Part shown: positions 6,918 to 15,005 of the stretch, in pieces
How positions within the stretch are numbered: position 1 is the first letter of the stretch
How the letters are laid out: the number at the start of each line of letters is the position of its first letter
DNA from: Deltaproteobacteria bacterium
GTDB taxonomy: Bacteria; Bdellovibrionota_C; UBA2361; SZUA-149; JADYYL01
Assembly (NCBI GenBank): GCA_020853655.1
Contig: JADYYL010000267.1
Coordinates: 1 to 19,576, forward strand
DNA length: 19,576 nt
Reading direction: 5' to 3'
Position numbers and translations under genes: made by a program
The notes under the pieces: model-generated
The model's input: the letters and a program-made list of their open reading frames with translations, nothing else
The model's database searches: none
Told to the model about the DNA's origin: nothing

Positions 6918-9167
6918 ATGCGGCGACCCACCCTCCGGTGTCTAAAGTCGATTCTTGCTCTGGGCCCGTTTCTTGTTCTGGTCGCGCTCGCCGCGCCGGT
7001 CGAGAGTGATGCGCAGTCTGTCAGCGCCACCGGCACAGGCAGAACCGTGAAGGACGCCGACGAGTATTTCACCGATGTGCTCCATTCGGGCCGCAACTTC
7101 GACACCACTTGCGACACAGGGTTCAATAGCTGGAGCTATGAGCCCTATAGCACCGGCGGTGGTGCGTGGACCGGCGCTCATCCTGAACGCCAAGGCGGAG
7201 TACTTGGCATTCTTCCCATTCCAACGATCGGGACGAATATTGCGGTCTCTCGAGAGGACTGCGGACAGCTCGGATTCTTTCAGCGGAGTTTGCTCGCCGC
7301 GAAGTACACGAACTCAAGTTTCAGGATGCGAAATTCCTCGCCGAGCACTTTCTCGTTCCTCTGGAGCTTGTCGCCCACGAACTACGCGGTCGGAGGCTGG
7401 GGACAGAACGACGGTACGCAGCTCAGCAGCGGCTTTCAGACGAGCGCTCCGAATGCCTGGACCATTTACGATCAGCACATGCCGTCGAAGGCTCCCGCCG
7501 GGACCCCATGGAGCGGTGAGATTTTCGGCATCACACTCATCCCTTCGTTTTTCGAGCCTGCGGGCGGCATTACTGGCCTGGACTGGTTTCGGGTGTACGA
7601 TCCGAATAGTGACGACACATTCAATGTTTCGTGGAGTTCCTCCGGGAGTTTCCTGACCTCCGGCGCCACTCGTGATTTTATCTCGGTCGTGGTCGATACG
7701 GATGCGGCGGGATACGACGGCAGTGTGATCGCGCGCGAGCAGCCGCTCAGCGGAAGCTATGCGGTTAGCACGGGTGGGCTCCCACCGGGGCGATACTATT
7801 TCTATCTTCAGCAAGATCGCCACAGCCCGACATCGATTGCGACGCGAGCTCGAAGCAATTACATTGGCCCGCTCATCGTGAACGGAAAGCCGCAACTCAA
7901 GTTTATCTCCCCGAGTAAGAGGAGCGGCCGAGCATACTCGCGAGATGTGCTCGGCAACGCTTGGGACATGAACGGTCCGGAAGATGTGGCGAACGCGAAT
8001 CCTGCGCTGGCGCAGCGCAGTCGCTACTACCACGACTGGTCCTTTGCGAACGGCTACTTCCACGCGACGTCGGATCAGGACCCGGACAACAACCACCTGA
8101 CCTTCGAGATCGATACGCAGGTCACGTTCCCCGTCTCCCCGACGGTTCCGATTATTCCAGCCGAGTGGCGCTACTTCTGCACGCGCATGCAAATAGACTC
8201 CACCAATCTTCCACGGAACGGCGATGCCGTCGGCCTGAACCGTGCGGGTTGGGTGAGCAGAGTGGTGTGGCAGGATCGAACGGTGCGCGGAGCGATTGGC
8301 AGTTCGCTCGCGAACGAACTGGTAGAACGTTCGAACGCGTTTCCGGACTACGCGAACGGATTGACGACCTATTGCTTCGATATGCAGAATCCCGCGAATC
8401 ACGAGAGCGGCACGACGTGGCAGTCGATCGGGAAAGTGACTTCACTCCGGTTTTATCCGGTTGAGGCGACCCCTGCGACCCGCTTTGCGCTCGATTTCGC
8501 GGAGCTCTATGCGGAGAATCGCAATTCCAATGATGGGCGCTATCTGATCCAGTGGTCAGTGCGCGATCCGGAACAAAACCCTGTGACCATGGATCTCTAT
8601 TACGGGAGCGATGCCCGTGGTGGAATTCCTGGTGTGCGTTTCGCGAGTCTGAACGCTTCGCAAGTCGCGTCTGGAAGTTTTGCGTGGGACACTCGTGGTG
8701 TTGCCACTGGGACATATTTCATCACGGCGATTGTGAGCGACGGGCTCAATCGAGCGAGCTCTGTCAGCGATGTCCCCGTCACGGTGACGACGCTCCCGGA
8801 ACCGATTACGCCGGGGAGTCCCGGTGGCGGTGGTGGTACCTTGACGCCGAATGCCATATCGCGCAGTTCGATCAGTCCAGGTCGGATTGATGGGAGCGCG
8901 CGCGTGAAGTTTCGTGCCCGCGTTCGAAATGGCGTTTCCCCGACCGGTGTGTTCGTACGGATTGTGTCGCCCAACGGCAGCGTGAAGAACGTCGCACTGA
9001 AGAAAACGCGCGAGCGAAACATCTACGAACGAGTGGTGCGAGTGAGTCACACGAAGGGGCGTCGCGCGCGAAGCTCGGAGCGATGGCGCACGCAGTTTTA
9101 CGTGACGGGTCCGCTCGGAACATTGGGGCAGCGGTCACAATCGTTTTCCGTAAGAAAATACGATTGA
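6918..9167 (+). CDS. Large secreted beta-rich protein of unknown function
   Basis: A protein of 749 residues with a Sec signal: MRRPTLRCLKS, a hydrophobic stretch SILALGPFLVLVALAAP, and a likely cleavage near SDA-QS (about 32-33). No lipobox. The mature part is rich in Ser, Thr, Gly, Asn and aromatic residues, typical of surface or secreted beta-sandwich proteins. Around residue 345 is an LGNAWDMNGPED motif, a pattern I associate with carbohydrate-binding-like segments of uncharacterised secreted proteins. About 540-628 resembles an Ig/FN3-like domain (IQWSVRDPEQNPVTMDLYY ... GTYFITAIVSDG). A GGGGG linker (about 635) leads to a basic C-terminal domain ending in FSVRKYD. There is no PEP-CTERM, LPXTG or type IX sorting signal. 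The upstream in-frame ATG at 6777 was rejected because the signal peptide starts at 6918. No clear Shine-Dalgarno. Function not known. Confidence 0.78.
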   Translation: MRRPTLRCLKSILALGPFLVLVALAAPVESDAQSVSATGTGRTVKDADEYFTDVLHSGRNFDTTCDTGFNSWSYEPYSTGGGAWTGAHPERQGGVLGILPIPTIGTNIAVSREDCGQLGFFQRSLLAAKYTNSSFRMRNSSPSTFSFLWSLSPTNYAVGGWGQNDGTQLSSGFQTSAPNAWTIYDQHMPSKAPAGTPWSGEIFGITLIPSFFEPAGGITGLDWFRVYDPNSDDTFNVSWSSSGSFLTSGATRDFISVVVDTDAAGYDGSVIAREQPLSGSYAVSTGGLPPGRYYFYLQQDRHSPTSIATRARSNYIGPLIVNGKPQLKFISPSKRSGRAYSRDVLGNAWDMNGPEDVANANPALAQRSRYYHDWSFANGYFHATSDQDPDNNHLTFEIDTQVTFPVSPTVPIIPAEWRYFCTRMQIDSTNLPRNGDAVGLNRAGWVSRVVWQDRTVRGAIGSSLANELVERSNAFPDYANGLTTYCFDMQNPANHESGTTWQSIGKVTSLRFYPVEATPATRFALDFAELYAENRNSNDGRYLIQWSVRDPEQNPVTMDLYYGSDARGGIPGVRFASLNASQVASGSFAWDTRGVATGTYFITAIVSDGLNRASSVSDVPVTVTTLPEPITPGSPGGGGGTLTPNAISRSSISPGRIDGSARVKFRARVRNGVSPTGVFVRIVSPNGSVKNVALKKTRERNIYERVVRVSHTKGRRARSSERWRTQFYVTGPLGTLGQRSQSFSVRKYD

Positions 9168-9241
9168 TGATCGCCTGGGAGTGAGATTGGCATGGGCACT
9201 TCCGAAACCGATAATTGTGAAAACATTTTAGCGTCCTTTCC

Positions 9242-9276
9242 GGTGGAGCATGAGCCGATTGCTCTCATGCCCCACC
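9242..9276. terminator. Strong hairpin between convergent genes
   Basis: GGTGG-A-GCATGAG (9242-9254) pairs with CTCATGC-C-CCACC (9264-9276): twelve pairs with one A/C mismatch and a 9-base loop. It sits between the ends of a rightward gene (stop at 9167) and a leftward gene (stop at 9313), as a shared terminator would. No T-run follows on either strand, so termination is inferred from placement only. Confidence 0.5.
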
Positions 9277-9310
9277 ATGGGATCTGGGCCGCGATGGATT
9301 GCTGCTGCCG

Positions 9311-10075
9311 TTACCGGAGCCGGGGCAGTTCGCCGGCGGCGACGAGTCTGTCGGCGAGGTCTGCGATGAACCGCCGTTCGACCGGGTGATCGACGGCTGC
9401 GAGCTGTCCCGGGGTGAGTGGCATTCGGTGCCATTCGTCCGGCCGAGCGAGCAGCTCGAGTTTGAGCCGTTGGCGGTCGTCATCGGAAAGCTCGGCAAGC
9501 CGAGCTGCCGTGATGATGCGGTGACCGTTGGTCTCCGGCCTGGAGCCCACCAGCTCGTTGCGACGGCGAAGCTGGCGATCGAGCACGGCACCGATGAGGA
9601 GTCGGTAGCCGCGGTCGCCCTCCAGAGCGAGTTCCTTCATGGAGCGGGGCAGGTGCGGCGTGATCACGCGTTCCTGCGCGAGGCGACGGGCGACGCGCGC
9701 AATCGCCTTCGGATCGAGCTCCGGGCTTTCCTTTCTCCACATCAGCCACTGAGTGGCGACGCGGATAGCGCGGTGAGTGTAGAGCTGATCGATGCGCCAG
9801 GCGAGTTCCCGGCCGACCAGCGACTTGATGGAACTCTTCCCGTCGACCTGGAACGCCTTGACGAGGATGCACTCGACCTCGCTCTGTCTCGGATCGTGCG
9901 TCCTGATGCAGACATCCAGCGCTGCGATGAGTGCGAACGCGCACTCCTGCCGCGCGCTGATACCCATCGTGCGATACAGTGAAATTGACGATCCTCCCGC
10001 CTTGATGATGGCACTGCTGATTGGATCCCGATCGCACTCCGTTTCGTGCGGCATTCGATTTCTCCGTCGACTCAT
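9311..10075 (-). CDS. Uncharacterised cytoplasmic protein
   Basis: A 254-residue protein of no family I recognise. It has no signal peptide and no membrane segment. It is rich in Arg, Leu, Glu and Ala and mostly helical in look; for example LTPGQLAAVDHPVERRFIADL and ADRLVAAGELPRL at the C-terminus. An Arg-rich start (MSRRRNRMPHE) is followed by a Cys-containing segment (SARQECAFALIAALDVC). Repeated charged helices suggest a nucleic-acid or protein-binding role, but this is a guess. The ATG at 10075 has a fair Shine-Dalgarno (AAGGGGG) five bases upstream; a GTG at 10081 is the alternative. Codons favour GCC, CTC and CGC more than those of its neighbours, which may mean transfer from elsewhere. 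It is monocistronic and divergent from the trp operon. Confidence 0.6.
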   Translation of the reverse strand: MSRRRNRMPHETECDRDPISSAIIKAGGSSISLYRTMGISARQECAFALIAALDVCIRTHDPRQSEVECILVKAFQVDGKSSIKSLVGRELAWRIDQLYTHRAIRVATQWLMWRKESPELDPKAIARVARRLAQERVITPHLPRSMKELALEGDRGYRLLIGAVLDRQLRRRNELVGSRPETNGHRIITAARLAELSDDDRQRLKLELLARPDEWHRMPLTPGQLAAVDHPVERRFIADLADRLVAAGELPRLR

Positions 10076-10371
10076 GCGCACCCCCTTAAGAAGAACCTAC
10101 GAGCAAAGGCCCATGCCTTCCGCGCGCGCGGAAGAGAGGGCCGTGACGTGCACTACTCGTGGAAAGGGAACGGGAGAAAGAACTGCTTTGCGAGGACGGG
10201 ACCACTACTTCTACGTCAGAGAACGAATGCCGGTCAAAGCACACATTCGTTTTTTCTCGAGAGAAGGCCGAGTGTTCGTAACTCCTTCGTATCGCGAGCA
10301 AGTTTTGGGCGATCGCCGTCCAGAATGGTGTTTCGAAAGGAGAGCGAACCTCTTCCTGTCCCAAGCAGTTC
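10076..10371. other. Intergenic region upstream of the trp promoter
   Basis: About 300 bases divide the leftward unknown gene from the trp promoter. Open frames cover it on both strands, including the tail of a plus frame ending at 10397, but none has a ribosome site or convincing composition. No hairpin with a T-run and no TrpR-like operator was recognised. Confidence 0.45.
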
Positions 10372-10400
10372 TTGACGACCCGTGGCACGATACGTAGGAT
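10372..10400 (+). promoter_or_regulatory. Promoter of the tryptophan operon
   Basis: TTGACG (10372-10377), a 17-base spacer, and TAGGAT (10395-10400), which keeps the key TA....AT positions of the -10 box. With the usual six-base gap, transcription starts at about 10407, which is the A of the trpL ATG. This placement makes the leader peptide mRNA leaderless. Confidence 0.65.
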
Positions 10401-10406
10401 AAACGA

Positions 10407-10454
10407 ATGATTTCGATGGACCTCCATACCTTTCTCTCGATCTGGTGGGCGTAA
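10407..10454 (+). CDS. trpL: Tryptophan operon leader peptide with tandem Trp codons
   Basis: A 15-residue peptide, MISMDLHTFLSIWWA, ends with two adjacent Trp codons (10443-10448) one codon before the TAA. It lies 142 bases before trpE and directly behind the trp promoter. Short leaders with paired Trp codons sense charged tRNA-Trp: a ribosome stalling there changes the folding of the downstream RNA and lets transcription or translation of the operon proceed. The AGGA seven bases before the ATG coincides with the -10 box, so it may not be transcribed; a leaderless start is more likely. Leaderless trpL is known in Sinorhizobium and in actinobacteria. The peptide is short and could occur by chance, but position, codons and overlapping hairpin together are strong. 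Confidence 0.82.
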   Translation: MISMDLHTFLSIWWA

Positions 10455-10528
10455 CGCCCCAAACATCTTCGCGCGTTCTCGCGCCAATCACTTCCGTTCG
10501 ATAATTTCTTCTTCACAAATTTCTTTTT
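10443..10528 (+). promoter_or_regulatory. Putative trp attenuator with alternative pairings
   Basis: The RNA after the Trp codons can fold in at least two ways. First, GGGCG (10447-10451) pairs with CGCCC (10455-10459) around the stop codon, and GCGCG (10471-10475) pairs with CGCGC (10480-10484) around TTCT. Alternatively, the Trp-codon segment 10443-10451 pairs with 10482-10490 (eight of nine positions, one G/A mismatch). The alternative disrupts both hairpins, and a ribosome stalled on the Trp codons would cover its 5' arm. A T-rich stretch (10502-10528) follows, but about 20 bases past the second hairpin, so a classic terminator is not visible. Control by Rho or by translation of trpE is possible. 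Confidence 0.55.
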
Positions 10529-10596
10529 GATTGTTCTGTTCGGCGACGCTCGTCCTTCCGACGTCTCTCCGAGTGCACCAGACCCGCGTGTTCCCT

Positions 10597-11994
10597 ATGC
10601 CAACGATTCCTCTCACCGTTCGGTCCCAGACGTTCCTCGCGGACATGGTCACGCCCGTCGGGCTGTATCTGGCCATCCGTTCGCGGTACCCAGGGTCGCT
10701 CCTGCTGGAAAGTTCAGACTATCGCTCAAGCGAGAATAGCCGCTCATTCATCTGTTTCGATCCTATCGCCAAGTTTGTAGCGTATGAGGATCGGGTGCTG
10801 ACCGTGACACCCGACGGGGCGACGACGACGGAGGAGATCGAGAGTCCCCGGGCGGTACCAGCTCGCTTGCAAGCATTCTTGCGTTCGTTTGATCCGACCG
10901 GCTCGGCTCAGGGTGGCTGCAACGGATTCTTCGGGTTCACCGGATACGACGCGGTCCAGTGCTTCGAAGACATCGAATTCGCTCGAGCAGAGAGGACACT
11001 CCCCCTCCTGCAATACTCGCTGTTTCGCTACGTCATCACTCTCGATCACTTCCGAAGCACGATGACGATCGTGCAGAATTCCTGCGATGGCGAGCTTCTA
11101 CCGTTCCCGGAGCTCGAGTCGATGATTCAGTCAGCTCCCGTCCGCACTCGCTTTCACGCCGACGGAAGAGAGCAGTCCAATCGAACGGATGAGGCGCATA
11201 TCGCGCTTGTCGAGAAAGTGAAGGTCCACATACAACGTGGGGATGTCTTTCAGATCGTGCCCTCGCGGCAGTTCTCGCAGCGATACGAGGGTGACGATTT
11301 CGAGGTATATCGAGAGTTGCGCTCACTCAATCCTTCGCCATTCCTCTTTTACTTCGACTGCGGTGCGTTTCGATTGATTGGCTCATCGCCGGAAGCACAG
11401 CTCTTGACGAAAGAGTCACGAGCGTCGATCTGCTCCATCGCAGGAACGTATCGCCGAACCGGCAACGACGCCGAGGACCTCGCTGCGGCGGAGCGGCTGA
11501 AGCAGGATCCGAAGGAGAACGCAGAGCATGTGATGTTGGTCGACCTCGCGCGCAACGACCTGAGTCGGTTCTGTCATCCGGTGGCCGTTGAAGAGTTCCG
11601 CGCGATTCAGTTCTACTCACATGTGATCCATCTCGTTTCGAGAATCGTCGGCGAGATGCCGAGCGACCTGGATCCGCTCACACTCCTCGGTGCATCGTTC
11701 CCGGCGGGGACATTGTCCGGCGCGCCGAAGTATCGAGCGATGGAGCTGATCGATCGTTACGAAGAGCTCCCGCGCGAGTGGTATGGCGGCTGTCTTGGAT
11801 TCTTCGGATTCAACGGAGAAAGTGTGCACGCGATCCTTATTCGGACGATGCTGAGCCAAGACAACACGCTTTCCTACCGGGCGGGGTCTGGCGTCGTGCT
11901 CGACTCGGATCCGCAGACGGAGACGCAGGAAGTGCATCACAAGCTTCGCGCGTTACGGCAGGCCATCGATCAGGCGTCGCGGAGGTGCTCATGA
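10597..11994 (+). CDS. trpE: Anthranilate synthase component I
   Basis: Makes anthranilate from chorismate with ammonia from TrpG; the committed step of tryptophan synthesis. The 465-residue protein is of the shorter Bacteroidota-like type, starting TFLADMVTPVGLYLAIRSR. The tryptophan feedback site LLES is at 36-39 (SLLLESSDYRSSENS). The chorismate-binding domain (about 200-460) has IQRGDVFQIVPSRQFSQRY, the segment HVMLVDLARNDLSRF, the motif FPAGTLSGAPKYRAME, and the C-terminal YRAGSGVVLDSDPQTE that separates TrpE from PabB-like forms less clearly; the operon settles the identity. The ATG at 10597 was chosen; an in-frame TTG at 10531 would add 22 unlikely residues. No good Shine-Dalgarno is present, in keeping with leader-dependent control. 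Overlaps trpG by four bases. Confidence 0.96.
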   Translation: MPTIPLTVRSQTFLADMVTPVGLYLAIRSRYPGSLLLESSDYRSSENSRSFICFDPIAKFVAYEDRVLTVTPDGATTTEEIESPRAVPARLQAFLRSFDPTGSAQGGCNGFFGFTGYDAVQCFEDIEFARAERTLPLLQYSLFRYVITLDHFRSTMTIVQNSCDGELLPFPELESMIQSAPVRTRFHADGREQSNRTDEAHIALVEKVKVHIQRGDVFQIVPSRQFSQRYEGDDFEVYRELRSLNPSPFLFYFDCGAFRLIGSSPEAQLLTKESRASICSIAGTYRRTGNDAEDLAAAERLKQDPKENAEHVMLVDLARNDLSRFCHPVAVEEFRAIQFYSHVIHLVSRIVGEMPSDLDPLTLLGASFPAGTLSGAPKYRAMELIDRYEELPREWYGGCLGFFGFNGESVHAILIRTMLSQDNTLSYRAGSGVVLDSDPQTETQEVHHKLRALRQAIDQASRRCS

Positions 11995-12575
11995 GATTGC
12001 TGCTCATCGACAACTTCGATTCCTTCACCTTCAACGTGGTGCATCTGTTCCGATCGCTTGGGGTGACCGATATCCACGTTCGGCGAAACGACCGAGTTTC
12101 CGACGAGGAGGTTCTTCAAGCCGATGCGATCGTCCTCTCTCCCGGGCCAGGGATCCCGAACGAGGCCGGTCGAATGCCAGAAATCGTGGGGCAAGAGCTG
12201 AAGAAGCCGATGCTCGGGGTCTGCCTCGGGCATCAGTGTATCGGAGAGCAGTTCGGAGGGACGCTTCGCAACCTCGAGCGGCCGGTGCATGGGCACGCAC
12301 TTCCGATGGAGATCTTGGATGTCGGCGATCCGCTGTTCAATCATCTCCCGAACCGCTTCTTGGTCGGACGGTACCATTCATGGGTGGTCGAGCGAGAATC
12401 ACTTCCGTCGCATCTCACGGTGACGGCAATCGATGAGCGTGGCGAAGTGATGGCGCTCCGGCATCAACACCTTCCCGTGTGGGGAGTTCAGTTCCACCCG
12501 GAGTCGATTTTGACGGAGCACGGAGAACAGATCGCGAAGAACTTCCTGATGATCATCGATGGGGGACGGATATGA
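11991..12575 (+). CDS. trpG: Anthranilate synthase component II (glutamine amidotransferase)
   Basis: Class I glutamine amidotransferase of 194 residues that supplies ammonia to TrpE. The N-terminus LLLIDNFDSFTFNVVH and the oxyanion motif LSPGPGIP (49-56) are typical. The catalytic triad is C78 in GVCLGHQCIGEQFGG, and H169 and E171 in VQFHPES. The start ATG overlaps the trpE stop (ATGA), so translation is coupled and the two subunits are made in equal amounts. Its own stop overlaps trpD the same way. Could also serve para-aminobenzoate synthesis if no pabA exists elsewhere. Confidence 0.96.
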   Translation: MRLLLIDNFDSFTFNVVHLFRSLGVTDIHVRRNDRVSDEEVLQADAIVLSPGPGIPNEAGRMPEIVGQELKKPMLGVCLGHQCIGEQFGGTLRNLERPVHGHALPMEILDVGDPLFNHLPNRFLVGRYHSWVVERESLPSHLTVTAIDERGEVMALRHQHLPVWGVQFHPESILTEHGEQIAKNFLMIIDGGRI

Positions 12576-13573
12576 TTCGAGTGCAAGAGATTCTCAAGCG
12601 ACTTTGCTCGGGCGACATTCTTTCCCGTTACGAGAGTTCCGAGCTTCTTCGGGTCGTCGCGACCGAGAAGATACCGCAACCATTCGTCGTCGCCTTTCTC
12701 ACGGCATTTGCGATGCGGCTCGCGACCGTCGAGGAACTGATCGGATTTCGATCGGCGATGTTGGAGCTTGCCACCCCGATTCGGCTCGAACGGGCAGACG
12801 CGATCGATGTGTGCGGAACGGGTGGAGACGGTAAGGACACTTTCAACATTTCGACGGCGACCGCGTTTGTCGTCGCGGGTGCTGGCGTGCCGGTGGTGAA
12901 GCACGGCAATCACGGCTTCTCGTCACGCTGTGGTTCGTCGACAGTATTGGAGGCACTTGGGATCGAATTCCCGGTCGATGAGGCTGGCGTAAACCGGGAC
13001 CTCGAGCGCGCATCGATTGCGTTCCTTCACGCACCGCTGTTTCATCCGGCAATGAAATCTCTCGCCGGGATTCGCCGTGAGCTGGGGCTGCGCACCGTCT
13101 TCAATGTGCTCGGTCCGATTTCAAACCCCGCGCGTCCCGCGAAGCAAGTTGTCGGTGTCAGCGATCCCGCGCTGCTGGCGCTTGTCTGCGATGTCCTCGA
13201 TGTGTCGGGCTCCACGGCAGCAGTGGTCTACTCGCTCGATGGCTACGACGAGATCTCCTTAACCTCCAACGCGGTCGTTCAACGCCCCACGGGAGAGCAG
13301 GTATTGAGTCCGAAGGATTTTGGAATGTCTCCCGTTGATGCGGAAGAGCTACGAGGAGCCTCATCGCCGGATGGCAACGCAGAGTTGATTGAGCAGGTGC
13401 TCGGTGGAAGTGGGAGTCGATCTCAAGAGGATGTGGTCATCGCGAATTCCGCGTTGGCTATCTCCGTGGCAAGAGCGGAAATGTCGATTACCGATGCCGT
13501 TCTCGCCGCTCGACAATCCATCCGCTCTGGTGCTGCAGCGGGGGTCCTCAAAACACTCCGAGGCGGCCGATGA
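12572..13573 (+). CDS. trpD: Anthranilate phosphoribosyltransferase
   Basis: Transfers phosphoribose from PRPP to anthranilate. The 333-residue protein belongs to the class III/IV nucleoside-phosphorylase-like fold. The PRPP-binding motif CGTGGDGKDTFNIST is at 81-95, followed by VVKHGNHGFSSRCGSSTVLEALG (109-131), with the anthranilate-site KHGN at 110-113. The usual GSAD of many homologues is GSST here, as in Bacteroidota forms that I recall. The C-terminus carries DVVIANSALAISVA. Unlike enteric TrpD it is not fused to TrpG. The ATG overlaps the trpG stop by four bases, and its stop overlaps trpC by four. Confidence 0.96.
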   Translation: MIRVQEILKRLCSGDILSRYESSELLRVVATEKIPQPFVVAFLTAFAMRLATVEELIGFRSAMLELATPIRLERADAIDVCGTGGDGKDTFNISTATAFVVAGAGVPVVKHGNHGFSSRCGSSTVLEALGIEFPVDEAGVNRDLERASIAFLHAPLFHPAMKSLAGIRRELGLRTVFNVLGPISNPARPAKQVVGVSDPALLALVCDVLDVSGSTAAVVYSLDGYDEISLTSNAVVQRPTGEQVLSPKDFGMSPVDAEELRGASSPDGNAELIEQVLGGSGSRSQEDVVIANSALAISVARAEMSITDAVLAARQSIRSGAAAGVLKTLRGGR

Positions 13574-14385
13574 CGAAGAACGGAAAAAACTTGCTGGACT
13601 CGATTGTTGCTGCAAAGCGGCTCGAGGTTGCTGAGCGGGTGCGCACTCGGTCAAGGCAGGAGCGGGCAGCACTCGAGAGAGCTGCCGCCGATGCTGGCCA
13701 AGGGCGCTCGCTGCGCGGAGCTTTGACGAGTTCGAGTTCGCCTCGAATCATCGCGGAGTTCAAACGCCGCTCTCCGTCGGCCGGTGAGTTCACCGGCGCG
13801 AGCGATATGGAGCGCGTCGTTCGAGGGTATGAGGCCGCTGGGGCCGCTGCGCTTTCCATCCTCACGGATTCGCACTCGTTTGGGGGGTGTCTCGAGGATC
13901 TCGGGCACGCGAGAAGCATCACAGGACTTCCGATACTCCAGAAGGATTTCATCATTGATGCCGAGCAGCTCGTCGAGGCGCGCGCATACGGCGCGGATGC
14001 CATATTGCTCATCGCAGCGGTGCTGCAGACGGACGAGGTAACACGGTTGATCAGCGCCGCCCATTCGTTGTCGCTCGAGGTGCTCCTCGAGCTGCATACA
14101 GTTGAGGAACTCGAGCGAATGAATCAGAGCGTCGATGTCGTTGGCGTGAACAATCGGGATCTCAAGACGCTTCAGATCGACGTCGCCCGCTCTTTCGAGC
14201 TGGCGGAGTATCTCCCGCGCGAGAGCATTCGGATCTCCGAGAGTGGGCTGCGGACCCCAGAGATCGTGCGCGAGCTGCATTCTGCGGGATATTCCGGCTT
14301 CCTCATGGGGGAGAGATTTCTTCAGGAAGAGGAACCCGGCCTCGCGTGTGCATCCTTTCTCAAGGATTTTGGGGGGACGAGATGA
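13570..14385 (+). CDS. trpC: Indole-3-glycerol phosphate synthase
   Basis: Closes the indole ring by decarboxylating and dehydrating carboxyphenylamino-deoxyribulose phosphate. A 271-residue beta/alpha barrel with all the catalytic residues of the family: K65 in AEFKRRSPSAGEF, K125 in ILQKDFIID, E174 in VLLELHTVEE, N194/N195 in GVNNRDLKTL, and E224-S225 in RISESGLRTP. The phosphate-binding SGFLMGERF follows. It is a separate protein, not fused to TrpF as in E. coli. Overlaps trpD and trpF by four bases at each end. The start ATG is set by the overlap and fits the family N-terminus (LLDSIVAAKRLEV). Confidence 0.96.
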   Translation: MTKNGKNLLDSIVAAKRLEVAERVRTRSRQERAALERAAADAGQGRSLRGALTSSSSPRIIAEFKRRSPSAGEFTGASDMERVVRGYEAAGAAALSILTDSHSFGGCLEDLGHARSITGLPILQKDFIIDAEQLVEARAYGADAILLIAAVLQTDEVTRLISAAHSLSLEVLLELHTVEELERMNQSVDVVGVNNRDLKTLQIDVARSFELAEYLPRESIRISESGLRTPEIVRELHSAGYSGFLMGERFLQEEEPGLACASFLKDFGGTR

Positions 14386-15005
14386 AGAACCCCATCGTCA
14401 AAGTGTGCGGACTGCGGGTGGAACAGAACCTGCGCGATGTCGATGCGCTCGGTGTTGAGCTGCTCGGACTAAATTTCATCCGGACGTCTCCTCGCTTTGG
14501 AGGTGATCTTTCTCCTACGGCGACGAAAGCGCTTCAGGGAAAGCTTGTCGGTGTGTTTCAAGATCAGCCGCTCGAGGAGATTCGCGCCGCGATCGAGCAT
14601 TTTGCGCTCAGCGCAGTGCAGCTTCACGGAGCGGAGAGTCCGGACATGTGCTCGACCCTTCGTGAAGGCGTCGTGGTGATGAAGGCCATTGCCGTCAGCG
14701 ACGAGCAGTCGCTCGCTGCTTGTGGCGCATATGCATCGGTCGTGGACCTGTTTGTGTTCGATACGGCGCGCCCTGATGGAACGAGTGGGGGAACCGGGAG
14801 TGGGTTCTCATGGGAAGTCCTTAGCGGCTACGTGCTTCCAGTTCCGTTCCTTCTCGCCGGCGGAATTGGCCCCGACTCGGTAGCGGCGCTGCGTGCGTTT
14901 GAGCATGAGCGATGCGTTGGTATTGATTTAAACAGCCGATGCGAGCGCGAGCCGGGTATCAAAGACCCGAAGGTCATCGCAAAGATTCTGGAGGAACTAA
15001 GGTGA
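14382..15005 (+). CDS. trpF: Phosphoribosylanthranilate isomerase
   Basis: Performs the Amadori rearrangement of phosphoribosylanthranilate, the step before TrpC. A 207-residue beta/alpha barrel. General base C9 lies in VKVCGLR and general acid D127 in FVFDTARPDGTSGGTGSGF. The phosphate-binding loops are FLLAGGIGPDSV and the GIDLNSRCEREPGIKD region; the IDLNS form, instead of the usual VDVSSGVE, is a Bacteroidota-like trait. The ATG overlaps the trpC stop by four bases; the stop overlaps the trpB ATG by one (TGATG). A weak Shine-Dalgarno (AAGGTG) for trpB lies in its last codons. Confidence 0.95.
   Translation: MKNPIVKVCGLRVEQNLRDVDALGVELLGLNFIRTSPRFGGDLSPTATKALQGKLVGVFQDQPLEEIRAAIEHFALSAVQLHGAESPDMCSTLREGVVVMKAIAVSDEQSLAACGAYASVVDLFVFDTARPDGTSGGTGSGFSWEVLSGYVLPVPFLLAGGIGPDSVAALRAFEHERCVGIDLNSRCEREPGIKDPKVIAKILEELR

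Noticed and set aside
7314..8402. Leftward open frame of 362 codons inside the secreted-protein gene
   Set aside because: Arg/Val-rich translation with no ribosome site, opposite a gene with a clear signal peptide.
9299..9982. Plus-strand open frame opposite the unknown leftward gene
   Set aside because: It could compete with the leftward gene, but it has no ribosome site and its Glu/Leu-rich reading mirrors the helices of the other strand; the leftward frame has a Shine-Dalgarno.
10086..10487. Leftward open frame across the trp promoter and leader
   Set aside because: It covers the trp promoter and trpL on the other strand and has no ribosome site or protein-like composition.
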